From positions 62,001-126,000 of the forward strand of contig CALXOF010000007.1 in assembly GCA_944389945.1 (NCBI GenBank): 64,000 nucleotides of DNA. Direction: 5' to 3'. Under the pieces are notes generated by a model. That model did no database searches. It was not told where the DNA came from and was given only the letters and a program-made list of their open reading frames with translations. The position numbers were made by a program, and so were the translations under genes. The stretch comes from an uncultured Kiritimatiellota bacterium (GTDB lineage: Bacteria; Verrucomicrobiota; Kiritimatiellia; RFP12; DVOR01). Shown here piece after piece: positions 35,901 through 45,510 of this stretch (the stretch's first letter is position 1; each line of letters opens with the position of its first letter).

Positions 35901-36989
35901 ATGCAAACATCCATCCCATCCTCCCTCAGCCACAAGCTGGCCAACATGGGATTTTTCTGTGCGTTGCTCGTCGTCAGCATCCACGTTCCCAATCCCCAAG
36001 GCCTTTCACCAACGAATGTGCAATGGTGGATTGGGGCGCTTCTCGTAAATGGCTTGGCGCGTATTGCGGTACCGTTCTTCTTTGTGACCTCAGGGTTTCT
36101 TTTGGCCGGACACGTGACGGAGCAGGGGTGGTGGGCTCGAGAGGTTCGAAAACGACTTCGCAGCCTGGTGCTCCCCTTTTGCGTTTGGTCAATCCTATTC
36201 GCGGCATTCCTCCTCGGTGAAATTGTCTTGGCGAACATCTTGGCGGGTGCGCCATTGGGGCGTAACCTGCCTGACGATTGGTGCGGGCTCTTTTGGAATA
36301 TTGGGCTTGTGTCTGCCTCTCCTTACGTATATACGCTCTGGTTTCTTCGCACGCTCTTCGTCTTCATTTTGCTGTCGGCACCGCTTGTCTGGATGATGCG
36401 ACATGGCCGCACCTGGGTGATATGCCTCGCCGCCGGGCTTGTTTCGCTCTATTTGTGGACGATTCCATTCTCCCCACAGATTGAGAATGAAGGCGCTCCG
36501 TTCCTGTTCGGGAAACTGGGGATTTTCTCGGCATGTTCCCTTTTCGCCTTTGCGTTGGGGATTTTCCTTCGCCTCCATCCTTTCCCGGCAAAGATGCCGC
36601 GTTGGGCGAATAAAAGTGCTTTGCTCGTCGGGTTGGGGTGCTTTTGCCTACAGCAACTGTGCCTTGACTGGGAGACATCCCGATGGATTTCCGGGACACT
36701 TTCCGACATTGGCATTTGGATTTCGCTTTGGGCCACTTGGCGGCTGTTCCCGAGCGGCCCCTGGCCAAAAAACATGACCTCCCTGGCCTTCCCACTCTAT
36801 CTTATCCACATCTTCCCTATTTTCGTGTTTTCCTTGATTACGCATGAGTTCCAAGTACTGACGACTGTCCCCCCCTGTGTCTCCTACCTGATTCATCTGG
36901 TGGTGGCGATCGTGGTCTCATTGAGTGTGGCCGTTTTACTTCGGCGCCTCTGCCCATGGGGCTTCGGTGTTCTCTTCGGCGGACGATGA
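35901..36989 (+). CDS. Acyltransferase-3 family membrane protein (OafA/WecH-like)
   Basis: 362 residues with about ten hydrophobic helices. The N-terminal part has CALLVVSIHVPNP (family His in helix 1) and RIAVPFFFVTSGFLL, the classic motif pair of acyltransferase 3 enzymes. These move acetyl or similar groups from the cytoplasm onto sugars outside. GC content is clearly lower than in neighbouring genes, which suggests a later acquisition. No nearby glycan-synthesis genes indicate the acceptor. Confidence 0.8.
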   Translation: MQTSIPSSLSHKLANMGFFCALLVVSIHVPNPQGLSPTNVQWWIGALLVNGLARIAVPFFFVTSGFLLAGHVTEQGWWAREVRKRLRSLVLPFCVWSILFAAFLLGEIVLANILAGAPLGRNLPDDWCGLFWNIGLVSASPYVYTLWFLRTLFVFILLSAPLVWMMRHGRTWVICLAAGLVSLYLWTIPFSPQIENEGAPFLFGKLGIFSACSLFAFALGIFLRLHPFPAKMPRWANKSALLVGLGCFCLQQLCLDWETSRWISGTLSDIGIWISLWATWRLFPSGPWPKNMTSLAFPLYLIHIFPIFVFSLITHEFQVLTTVPPCVSYLIHLVVAIVVSLSVAVLLRRLCPWGFGVLFGGR

Positions 36990-37085
36990 CGCATGACCGC
37001 CCGAATAATCCCCTCTTTCTCTTGTTCTCTTGGCCTTTCTTGGGTGAACTAACAGGCTGGCCTGGAAACGGACGGCAAGGAGTTT

Positions 37086-37094
37086 TGATATACT
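37086..37094 (+). promoter_or_regulatory. Extended -10 promoter of secA
   Basis: TGA then TATACT (37089-37094), 27 nt before the secA ATG. Confidence 0.55.
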
Positions 37095-37121
37095 GGGGAT
37101 TACATTTGACAAGGATTTGCC

Positions 37122-40100
37122 ATGAACCTTCTGAAACTGATTTTCGGCACGAAGAACCAACGCGACGTCAAGAAGTTGCTGCCTATTGTCCACAAGGTGA
37201 ACGCGATTGAGGAGCAATATCAATCGCTGAGCGAGGAGCAACTGAAGGCCAAGACGCAGGAGTTCCGTGACCGTTTGGCGAAGGGCGAGACGCTCGATGA
37301 CCTGTTGCCGGAGGCGTATGCCACGGTGAAGAACGCGTGCCGCCGCCTGGTGGGGACGACCGTGGAGGTCTGCGGCCACGAGGTCACCTGGAACATGATT
37401 CCCTTTGACGTGCAGATCATCGGCGGCATCGTCCTGCACCAGGGTAAGATCGCCGAGATGCAGACGGGCGAAGGCAAGACGCTGGTGGCGACCTTCCCGC
37501 TCTATCTGAACGCGCTCTCGGGCGGTGCGACGCACTTGGTGACGGTGAACGATTACCTGGCGCGGCGCGACGCGCAGTTCATGGGCCACCTCTTCAAGTA
37601 CCTGGGGCTGACGGTGGGATGCATACAGAACTCCATGCGTCCGGCCGAGCGCCGTGAGCAGTATGCCTGCGACATCACCTACGGCACGAACAGTGAGTTC
37701 GGCTTCGACTATCTGCGCGACAACGGCATGGCGACCGACCCCTCGCAGGTGGTGCAGCGCGGCCATGCCTTCGCCATCGTGGACGAGGTGGACAGCATCT
37801 TGATCGACGAGGCGCGTACGCCGCTCATCATTTCCGGCCCGGCGCAGCGTTCGGCCTCGGGCGAGTACGTGGCGCAGAAGCCGCGCGTGGAGCGTATCTT
37901 CCGTGAGCAGACGAAGATCTGCACGCAGCTGCTGACCGAGGCGAAGGCCGACCTCGCCAAGGGCGACAACGATGCCGCGATGCTCAAGCTCTTCCAGGTC
38001 TATCACGGCACGCCGAAGAACAAGCAGTTCCAGCACCTCATCGAGGAGCCCTCCGTGCGCCGTCTGCATGAGCAGGTCGAGGCCATGATGCTCACCGATA
38101 TGCGCAAGCGCGAGGCCCGCGCCCTCAAGGAGGCCCTGCTCTTCACCATCGACGAAAAGACCCGCGAGGTGTCGCTCACCGACAAGGGCACGCGCTTCAT
38201 CTCGCCGGACGACCCGGAGATGTATGTGGTGCCCGACCTGCCGGGTCAACTGGCCGCGCTGGAGGGGCAGAAGGAGCTCTCCCAGGAAGAACGCGCCGCC
38301 AAGCGCCGTCAAATCCAGGAGGCCTTCGCCGCGAAGAGCGAGCGCCTGCACATCGTGGACCAACTCCTGCGTGCCTACGCCCTCTATAATAAGGATGAGG
38401 AGTACGTGGTGCAGGACGGCAAGGTCATGATCGTGGACGAGTTCACGGGGCGCATCCTGCCCGGCCGCCGTTGGAGCGAGGGCTTGCACCAGGCCGTCGA
38501 GGCCAAGGAAGGCGTGAACATCGAGCGCGAGACGCAGACCCTGGCCACCATCACCATCCAGAACTACTTCCGTCTCTACAAGAAACTCTCCGGCATGACC
38601 GGTACCGCCGAGACCGAGGCCACGGAGTTCAACGACATCTACAAGCTGGACGTGGTGGTCATCCCGACGAACCGCCCCATCCGCCGCGTGGACGGCAACG
38701 ACCAGATTTACAAGACCCAACGCGAGAAGTACCGCGCCATCATCGATGAGGTCCGCAAGGCCCACGAGCGCGGCCAGCCCGTACTATTGGGCACCGTGAC
38801 GGTCGACACCTCGGAGGTGCTCAGCCGTATGCTCCGCATCGCCGGCATCCCCCACCACGTGCTCAACGCCAAGAACCACGCGATGGAAGCCGAGATTGTG
38901 GCCCAGGCCGGCCAGCCCGGCGCCGTCACCATCGCCACCAACATGGCCGGCCGCGGCACGGACATCAAGCTCGGCCCCGGCGTCGTCTGGATGAGCGAGG
39001 AGCAAATCAAGGACAAGACCTTGACCTTGGACTCCGTGCCGAAGGGCGAGAAGAAGTCCTTGCGCAAGCTCCTGGAAGAACGCCCCTGCGGCCTTTACGT
39101 GATTGCCTCTGAGCGTCACGAATCCCGCCGTATCGACCGCCAGTTGCGCGGCCGCTGTTCCCGTCAGGGTGACCCCGGCGCCAGCCGTTTCTACCTCTCG
39201 CTGGAAGACAACCTCATGCGCCTCTTCGGCGGCGACAAGCTCGCCGGCCTCATGTCGCGCCTGGGATTGAAGGAAGGCGAGGCCATCGAGCATCGTTGGC
39301 TCAACCATACCGTCGAGCGCGCCCAGCGCAAGGTGGAGGAGCAGAACTTCTCCATCCGTAAGCGCACCCTGCAATACGACGACGTGATGAACCGCCAGCG
39401 CACCATCGTCTACGGTCTGCGCCAGGACATCCTGATGAAGGAAGGCGCCGCCCACGACTGTATCCTGGACGTCTTCAACGACCTCATCGTCGACCGTTGC
39501 GAAGGCGCGCTCGCCGATGCCAAGGATGCCGACCCCAAGGCCCTCGCCGACTGGGTCGCCAACTTCCCCATCGCCTGCTCCGAAGAGGAATGTAAAGGCT
39601 GGATTGGCAACCCGCAGGCCGCCGCAACCGAGCTCTTCAGGCGCGTGGAAGAGGCCTATCAGGCCAAGTGCGAAGGCGAAATCCCGGAGGCCCTCCCCAT
39701 GCTCGAACGCATGGTCTGCCTCACCGCCATTGACGAAGAGTGGCAGAAGTTCCTCGCCGCGATGGACGACCTGCGCCGGAGCGTCAACCTCCGCGGCTAC
39801 GGCCAGCGCGACCCCCTCGTGGAATACAAGCGCGAGGCCTTCACGATGTTCGATGAACTGATGGGCACCATCAAGGCCGGCATCGTCCGCGCCGCCTTCA
39901 CCACCACCACGAACGTCGAAGCCTACTTCGCCATGCGTGAACGCGCGGCCCGCAAGGCTCAGACCGTCCACCAGGACCTTGGCGACATCACGGCCAACCT
40001 CGGCCGTCCCCAAGCCGCCTCCGCGCCCCAAGCGGCACCCGCGCCGCAGCCGGCCCCGCAACCCCGCCGCATGCCGGCCTCCTTCACCGTCACCGTCCCG

Positions 40101-40328
40101 GGCCTGGCCAAGCCGGAGCCCGCACCCGCCGGCGACGGCTCCCTGGAGTCGCTCATGAAGGCCCTTGGAATGCAAGAAGGCTCCGCTCCCGCCGCGCCCA
40201 CGCCCGCGCAACCGGCTCAGCCCGCCAAGCAGGAGCCCCTCCGCGCCCAACCGAAGGTCGGCCGTAACGACCCCTGCCCCTGCGGCTCCGGGAAGAAGTA
40301 TAAGAACTGTTGCGGAAAGGACCTCTGA
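37122..40328 (+). CDS. secA: Protein translocase ATPase SecA
   Basis: 1068 residues. Helicase-type motifs: MQTGEGKT (Walker A, near 115), DEVDSILIDEARTPL, the preprotein cross-linking domain (about 220-380), SGMTGTAETEATEF, NMAGRGTDIKL and QLRGRCSRQGDPG. The helical wing/scaffold part has TLQYDDVMNRQR. A Pro/Ala-rich linker (about 960-1045) leads to a SEC-C zinc tail CPCGSGKKYKNCC, which binds SecB, lipids or ribosomes. It drives export of the many secreted enzymes here. Its stop overlaps the next ATG (TGATG). Confidence 0.97.
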   Translation: MNLLKLIFGTKNQRDVKKLLPIVHKVNAIEEQYQSLSEEQLKAKTQEFRDRLAKGETLDDLLPEAYATVKNACRRLVGTTVEVCGHEVTWNMIPFDVQIIGGIVLHQGKIAEMQTGEGKTLVATFPLYLNALSGGATHLVTVNDYLARRDAQFMGHLFKYLGLTVGCIQNSMRPAERREQYACDITYGTNSEFGFDYLRDNGMATDPSQVVQRGHAFAIVDEVDSILIDEARTPLIISGPAQRSASGEYVAQKPRVERIFREQTKICTQLLTEAKADLAKGDNDAAMLKLFQVYHGTPKNKQFQHLIEEPSVRRLHEQVEAMMLTDMRKREARALKEALLFTIDEKTREVSLTDKGTRFISPDDPEMYVVPDLPGQLAALEGQKELSQEERAAKRRQIQEAFAAKSERLHIVDQLLRAYALYNKDEEYVVQDGKVMIVDEFTGRILPGRRWSEGLHQAVEAKEGVNIERETQTLATITIQNYFRLYKKLSGMTGTAETEATEFNDIYKLDVVVIPTNRPIRRVDGNDQIYKTQREKYRAIIDEVRKAHERGQPVLLGTVTVDTSEVLSRMLRIAGIPHHVLNAKNHAMEAEIVAQAGQPGAVTIATNMAGRGTDIKLGPGVVWMSEEQIKDKTLTLDSVPKGEKKSLRKLLEERPCGLYVIASERHESRRIDRQLRGRCSRQGDPGASRFYLSLEDNLMRLFGGDKLAGLMSRLGLKEGEAIEHRWLNHTVERAQRKVEEQNFSIRKRTLQYDDVMNRQRTIVYGLRQDILMKEGAAHDCILDVFNDLIVDRCEGALADAKDADPKALADWVANFPIACSEEECKGWIGNPQAAATELFRRVEEAYQAKCEGEIPEALPMLERMVCLTAIDEEWQKFLAAMDDLRRSVNLRGYGQRDPLVEYKREAFTMFDELMGTIKAGIVRAAFTTTTNVEAYFAMRERAARKAQTVHQDLGDITANLGRPQAASAPQAAPAPQPAPQPRRMPASFTVTVPGLAKPEPAPAGDGSLESLMKALGMQEGSAPAAPTPAQPAQPAKQEPLRAQPKVGRNDPCPCGSGKKYKNCCGKDL

Positions 40329-42109
40329 TGCTCGGGCGTGGGCAACGCCTCCCCTTTGACGCGCCCGACGATGGGTTGGGCGTGGGGCGGCATACGCTCA
40401 CGCTTCTGGCCGCCATCGCCCTCTCCGTGCTGATTCACTTCGGGATTCTGCTGTTGTGCGCACCGATCCGTTTCGGCGGAGGGTTGCCGCATCTGCAGGA
40501 GGCCCAATCGGCCATGGAGCGGATCCCGCCGTTGCAGGTCTCCCTGGTGCCGAAGACCGCCGCGCCGCCCCCCCTCGAGCCGGCGGCGCCAGACCCCGCC
40601 GCCGCGGCCGGGCAATCCGCGCAGGAAGTCGCCGATCGGGCGGAGTCCGCCCCGACCCAGACGCCGCCGGCGCCCGCGCTCCCGCAACTCGCCGCGGCGC
40701 CCGCCCCGCCCCCGCCGCCCCAACTGGAGGCGACGGAAGCCTTCACGCCGCCCCCCTTCCCGCTCCCCGACCTCACGGGTGCCGTTGATTCCGCGCCCAC
40801 GCCGCGCTGGTCGCTCGAGGCCGCCCCCGCGCCCGCGCCGACCGCACCCTCCATCGAACGGCTTGTCGCGGAAGGCTCCGCCGCTTCCCTCTTGGCGCCG
40901 CCCCTGCCTCCTGCCGCAGACACCACCGAAACCCCATCCAACCTCCCGGCCTCCCCGCTGTTGCCTCCGGCACCGTCGGCCGTGCTCGCGCCCAACGCCG
41001 CCGCCATCAGTACCAGCCGTTGGGCCGAAACCCTCGCGAAAGAGAACACCGAGGCCCCGGTCTTCCGCGACATCGACGACCGCCTCGCCCTCGCCCTCAC
41101 CGTGCAGGACAGTCCCGCCGACCCCAACCACCGCTATTTCCGCCTGGACATCCGCCGCAAGCCCGACAGCCCGCTCCCCATCATGCCCAAAGACGTCCTC
41201 ATCATCCAAGACGTCTCCGGCTCCATCGGTGCCGACCGCCTCGCCTCCTCCAAGCGCGTCCTCAAGGCCGCCCTCGCCAACACCCTCCGCCAGGGCGACC
41301 GCTTCATCGTCTTCGCCTTCCGCCACAACACCCTGACCCCCTCCGGCTCCTGGCGCACCTATGACGCCGACTCCAAGGCCTACGCCGAAGACTTCATCGA
41401 CTCCCTCCGCGCCATCGGCAACACCGACATCCTCAACCTTCTGCAAGACATCCTCACCCTCCCCACCGACCCCGCGCGTCCCCTCATCGCCGTCCTCGTC
41501 TCCGACGGCGACCCCACCGTGGGCGACACCCGCACGGCCCACATCATCAGCGAGTTCTCCGGCAAGAACGATGGCCGCATCGCCATCTACGCCTTCGGCA
41601 CCGGCTCCGTCGGCAAGCGCACCTCCCACTACGACCCCTACTTCCTTGACCTCCTCAGCTACGCCAACCGCGGCGAGAACGTCACCGCCTCCGGCAACGT
41701 CGCCACGCTCGCCGATGAGCTCACCCCGGTCTTCGACTCCATCCGCCACCCCGTCCTCAAAGACCCCATCCTGACCTTCGATTCCGCCAGCGGCGGGGAG
41801 ATTCACCCGCGTCACCTCACCCACCTCTTCGCTGACCGTCCGCTCATCGTCTACGGTCGCGTCCCCAAGCGTGCCAAGACCGTCACCTGCCAGCTCCGCG
41901 GCCAAGCCGCCAACGACGCCTACGATGCCGTCTTCACCTTCGACCTCACCAACGCGCCGCAAGCCTCTGGCGACCTCCGCACCGACTGGGCCCGCCGCGC
42001 GCTCTTCGACCTCCTCGTCGAATACGAGACCAACCCCTCCGACGCGCTCCTCCGCCGCATCGGCGCCTTCGCCCGCGAGCACGGCCTCCCCAACCCTTAC
42101 CGCCGCTGA
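40328..42109 (+). CDS. TonB-like N-terminus plus Pro-rich linker plus von Willebrand factor A domain
   Basis: 593 residues. Residues about 20-45 form one membrane anchor (LAAIALSVLIHFGILLLCA), the type found in TonB/energy-transducer proteins. A Pro/Ala-rich linker follows (60-220). From about 285 lies a VWA domain with the MIDAS motif DVSGS, then VLVSDGDPTVGD. It is probably exposed in the periplasm and binds a partner through a metal ion. There is no C-terminal TonB box-binding domain. It is coupled to secA by a 1-nt overlap. Confidence 0.72.
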   Translation: MLGRGQRLPFDAPDDGLGVGRHTLTLLAAIALSVLIHFGILLLCAPIRFGGGLPHLQEAQSAMERIPPLQVSLVPKTAAPPPLEPAAPDPAAAAGQSAQEVADRAESAPTQTPPAPALPQLAAAPAPPPPPQLEATEAFTPPPFPLPDLTGAVDSAPTPRWSLEAAPAPAPTAPSIERLVAEGSAASLLAPPLPPAADTTETPSNLPASPLLPPAPSAVLAPNAAAISTSRWAETLAKENTEAPVFRDIDDRLALALTVQDSPADPNHRYFRLDIRRKPDSPLPIMPKDVLIIQDVSGSIGADRLASSKRVLKAALANTLRQGDRFIVFAFRHNTLTPSGSWRTYDADSKAYAEDFIDSLRAIGNTDILNLLQDILTLPTDPARPLIAVLVSDGDPTVGDTRTAHIISEFSGKNDGRIAIYAFGTGSVGKRTSHYDPYFLDLLSYANRGENVTASGNVATLADELTPVFDSIRHPVLKDPILTFDSASGGEIHPRHLTHLFADRPLIVYGRVPKRAKTVTCQLRGQAANDAYDAVFTFDLTNAPQASGDLRTDWARRALFDLLVEYETNPSDALLRRIGAFAREHGLPNPYRR

Positions 42110-42112
42110 CCC

Positions 42113-43486
42113 ATGTCCACGCTGACCTTCCAAAGCACGGACGGTGCGCTGGCCGAGCGGGCCTGCGCCATTGTCCGCCGCCTCCGCGACCACGGCTTCA
42201 CCGCCTACTTCGCCGGCGGCTGCGTCCGCGACGCCCTCCGCGGCGCCCCCGTGAAGGACATCGACGTCGCCACCTCCGCCACCCCAGACCAAATCGCCGC
42301 ACTCTTCCCCGCCCAGAGCGTCGGCGTCGGCAAGAGTTTCGGCGTGATGCTCGTCCTCCAAGACGGCGTCCCCTACGACGTCGCCACCTTCCGCACCGAC
42401 GGCGGCTACCAGGACGGCCGCCACCCGGACGCCATCGTCTACGACACCGCCGAGCACGACGCCCAGCGCCGCGACTTCACCGTCAACGCCCTCTTCTACG
42501 ACCCCCTCGAAGGCCGCGTCATCGACTACGTCGGCGGCCTGGAAGACCTCCGCGCCGGCCGCCTGCGCACCGTCGGCGACCCCGTCCGCCGCTTCCGCGA
42601 AGACCGCCTGCGCCTCCTCCGCGCCATCCGCTTCGCCGCCGTCTGCGGGTGGGAGATCGAGCCCGCCACCTGGGCCGCCATCCGCGCCGAGGCCCCCGCC
42701 CTCCCCTGCGTCAGCGCCGAACGTATCCGCACCGAGTTCCTCCGCATGCTCTGCGAGGCCCCCCGCCCCGCCCGCGCGCTCGACCTCCTCTCCGAGAGCG
42801 GCCTCCTCGCGACCTTCTTCCCCGAACTCCTCGCCCTGCGCGGCTGCCTGCAAGATCCCCTCTGGCACCCCGAAGGCGACGTCTGGGCGCACACCGCCAA
42901 GATGCTCGACCTCGCCCCGCCCCCGCCGCGCGACCCCGCGCTCGTCTGGGCCATCCTCCTGCACGACATCGGCAAACCCGCCACCCTCCAAACCACCGTC
43001 GAGCCCGACGGCACCCTCCGCCACCGCACCCCCAACCACGCCGCCGTCGGCGCCGAGATGGCCGAGCCCATCCTTCGCCGCTTCAAGGAGAGCCGCTCCG
43101 TCATCGAGGCCGTCGTCACCGCCGTCCGCAACCATATGCAGTTTGTCGAGCTTCCCAAGATGCGCGAGTCCAACGTCCGCAAGATGCTCGGCCGCCCCAC
43201 CATGCCCCTGGAACTCGAACTCCACCGCCTCGACTGCCTCTCCTCCCACGCCAAGCTCGACCTCTACGACCTCGCCAAGCGCCGCCTCGCCGAGTTCGCC
43301 GCCGAGCCCATCCTCCCGCCCCGCGCCGTCACCGGGCGCGACCTCCTCGCCCTCGGCTTCACGCCCGGCCCCGCCCTCGGCGACCTCCTCGACCGCCTCT
43401 ACGCCCGCCAGCTCGAAGGCGCCGACCGCGACACCCTCCTCCGCGAGGCCGCCGACCTCCGCCCGGCCACCCCGCCCAACGACTGA
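42113..43486 (+). CDS. cca: CCA tRNA nucleotidyltransferase / poly(A) polymerase family, with HD domain
   Basis: 457 residues. The nucleotidyltransferase head has FAGGCVRDALRG and DIDVATSA, the metal-binding DxD. RRDFTVNALFYD and RFREDRLRLLRAIRFA follow, the standard class II motifs. The HD domain reads LLHDIGKPAT near 280. It adds or repairs the tRNA 3' CCA end. The start is 3 nt after the previous stop, so it belongs to the secA operon. Confidence 0.92.
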   Translation: MSTLTFQSTDGALAERACAIVRRLRDHGFTAYFAGGCVRDALRGAPVKDIDVATSATPDQIAALFPAQSVGVGKSFGVMLVLQDGVPYDVATFRTDGGYQDGRHPDAIVYDTAEHDAQRRDFTVNALFYDPLEGRVIDYVGGLEDLRAGRLRTVGDPVRRFREDRLRLLRAIRFAAVCGWEIEPATWAAIRAEAPALPCVSAERIRTEFLRMLCEAPRPARALDLLSESGLLATFFPELLALRGCLQDPLWHPEGDVWAHTAKMLDLAPPPPRDPALVWAILLHDIGKPATLQTTVEPDGTLRHRTPNHAAVGAEMAEPILRRFKESRSVIEAVVTAVRNHMQFVELPKMRESNVRKMLGRPTMPLELELHRLDCLSSHAKLDLYDLAKRRLAEFAAEPILPPRAVTGRDLLALGFTPGPALGDLLDRLYARQLEGADRDTLLREAADLRPATPPND

Positions 43487-43497
43487 CCGGCCCCGCC

Positions 43498-45384
43498 ATG
43501 ATCATCCTGCCCACCGAGCGCAAGACCTTCCGCGCCAGGCTCATCCTGGCCGTCATCTACCTAGTCCTCGCCCTCGGCGCCCTCACGATGGTCTGGCCCT
43601 TCCTCATGATGGTCGCCGGCTCCATGTCCGGCCGCTTCGACTACGACCGCCACTCCCCCCTCCTCACCTCCGTCTGGACCCCCGAGGGCCGCTTCGTCCG
43701 CGTCCTCTCCTCCTTCCACCCCGCCTTCCCCAAAAACACCTTCCCCAACGCCCCCGCCGACTGGACCGCCTGGTCCGCCATCGCCGAGGACCCCGAGGCC
43801 ATCCGCGCCTTCGCCCGACCGTGGATCGACGGCATGGACGACCCCGCGACCGCCGCCGCCTGGCGCACCATGGCCCAAGACTACGCCGACTTCAACCGCA
43901 CCTACGACGTCCGCAACTCCGTCTGTTCCTACGACGAGCGCGACGTCGCCCCCTACGTCCGCGAGACCTTCGAGGCCAAGACCGGCCACCAAGGCGAACA
44001 GGCCGCCCTGGACGAACTCAACCGCACCTGGGACATCCGCTACAACTCCTTCCACGCCATCCGCTTCCGCGCCCAGTCACGCGTCCCCCTCCACTATCCC
44101 GACTGGGATTGGCCCGACGACCCCAAGACCGCCCTCTGGCAAGCCTTCAAGGCCCACTGCCGCGACGTCCCCTACCCCTACGCGCGCACCCGCCCCTACC
44201 GCCTCGCCCCCCGCTGGACCCGTTGGCGCGCCCAGCGCAACCTCGCCCCCGCCCCCTTCCCCGGCGACGACGCCGACCCCGCCTGGCGTGAATTCGTCAC
44301 CACCGCCTACCCCCGCCGACTCCTCCGCGTCCGCATCAACCAAGAGACGCAGGCCGACTGGATCCGCTTCGTCCAAGCCCAAATCCGCTCCCCCGCCGAC
44401 TACGAACGCCTCACCGGCCAAACCGCGCCCCACCGCCTCGCCGACATCCCCCTCAAGCCCTACGACAACACCCCCCTCTGGCGCGCCTTCGTCGCCACCC
44501 TCCCCTACGACGCCCTCATCGCCACCTCCGCCGAGGCCGATTGGCAGGCCTTCCTCAAGGCCCGCTACCGCACGCTCGACGCCCTCAACGCCGCCTACCG
44601 CGACGCCCACGGCGCCCCCTACGCCGTCACGGACTGGCGCGATGTCCCCCTCCCCCTCGCCCAAGCCTACGCCGTCACCTTCGCCGACCACGGCACTGCC
44701 CTCCTCTGGCAAGACATCACCTCTAGCTACCGCACCGTCGTCGACGCCCTCTTCCTCCGCGGCCGCGCCTGGTGGAACACCCTCGTCCTCGTCCTGCTCA
44801 CCATCCTCGCCACCCTCACCGTCAATCCCCTCGCCGCCTACGCCCTCTCCCGCTTCCGCCTCCCCCACACCGAAGGCATCCTCCTCTTCCTCCTGGCCAC
44901 CATGGCCTTTCCCGCCGCCGTCACCGCCATCCCCGGCTTCCTCCTCATCCGCGAGCTCGGCCTCCTCAACACCTTCGCCGCCCTCGTCCTCCCCACCGTT
45001 GCCAACGGCCTCTCCATCTTCGTCCTCAAAGGCTTCTTCGACGCCCTCCCCCGCGAGCTCTACGAAGCCGCCACCATCGACGGCGCCTCCGAGTGGCAAA
45101 TCTTCCGCCACATCACCCTCCCCATGACCACCCCCATCCTCGCCGTCAACGCCCTCAACGCCTTCATCGCCGCCTACAACTCCTGGGAATGGGCCCTCCT
45201 CGTCTGCCAGCGCCAAAGCCATTGGACCCTCTCCGTCTGGCTCTACCAGATGAGCCAGACCTACGCCGGCACCCCCTGGGTCACCCTTGCCGGCTTCGTC
45301 CTCGTCTCCATCCCCACCGCCCTCGTCTTCCTCCTCTGCCAACGCGTCATCCTCCGCGGCATCGTCCTCCCCTCCATGAAGTGA
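43498..45384 (+). CDS. MalG-type sugar ABC permease with a roughly 400-residue insertion after helix 1
   Basis: 628 residues, more than twice the usual 280. Helix 1 (LILAVIYLVLALGALTMVWPFLMMV) is followed by about 400 mainly charged, Trp/Tyr-rich residues, then the normal five-helix permease core with the ATPase-docking motif EAATIDGASEWQIFRHITLP. The insertion contains stretches that look like the linker of GH42-type proteins (RYRTLDALNAAYRDAHGAPY, TDWRDVPLP) and seems to repeat similar units. It should face the periplasm, perhaps holding sugar or the binding protein. No partner permease, binding protein or ATPase is nearby. Confidence 0.75.
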   Translation: MIILPTERKTFRARLILAVIYLVLALGALTMVWPFLMMVAGSMSGRFDYDRHSPLLTSVWTPEGRFVRVLSSFHPAFPKNTFPNAPADWTAWSAIAEDPEAIRAFARPWIDGMDDPATAAAWRTMAQDYADFNRTYDVRNSVCSYDERDVAPYVRETFEAKTGHQGEQAALDELNRTWDIRYNSFHAIRFRAQSRVPLHYPDWDWPDDPKTALWQAFKAHCRDVPYPYARTRPYRLAPRWTRWRAQRNLAPAPFPGDDADPAWREFVTTAYPRRLLRVRINQETQADWIRFVQAQIRSPADYERLTGQTAPHRLADIPLKPYDNTPLWRAFVATLPYDALIATSAEADWQAFLKARYRTLDALNAAYRDAHGAPYAVTDWRDVPLPLAQAYAVTFADHGTALLWQDITSSYRTVVDALFLRGRAWWNTLVLVLLTILATLTVNPLAAYALSRFRLPHTEGILLFLLATMAFPAAVTAIPGFLLIRELGLLNTFAALVLPTVANGLSIFVLKGFFDALPRELYEAATIDGASEWQIFRHITLPMTTPILAVNALNAFIAAYNSWEWALLVCQRQSHWTLSVWLYQMSQTYAGTPWVTLAGFVLVSIPTALVFLLCQRVILRGIVLPSMK

Positions 45385-45480
45385 CACCCGCCAAAGGAAA
45401 CTGTCTTGGGAAATCGGCAAGCCTCATTTTCCCGGACACGATTGGGCCTTCGGACCGACAGTGCGGGCCTGGGGGTCTTT

Positions 45481-45489
45481 TGCTATACT
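45481..45489 (+). promoter_or_regulatory. Extended -10 promoter
   Basis: TGC then TATACT (45484-45489), with GAGGAGG before the ATG at 45511. Confidence 0.55.
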
Positions 45490-45510
45490 GTGACACGAGG
45501 AGGACGCAAG

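Noticed and set aside
43498..45384. The permease as two fused or misassembled genes
   Set aside because: The frame is open throughout, codon use is even and the insertion lies exactly between helix 1 and the core, so a real insertion is more likely.
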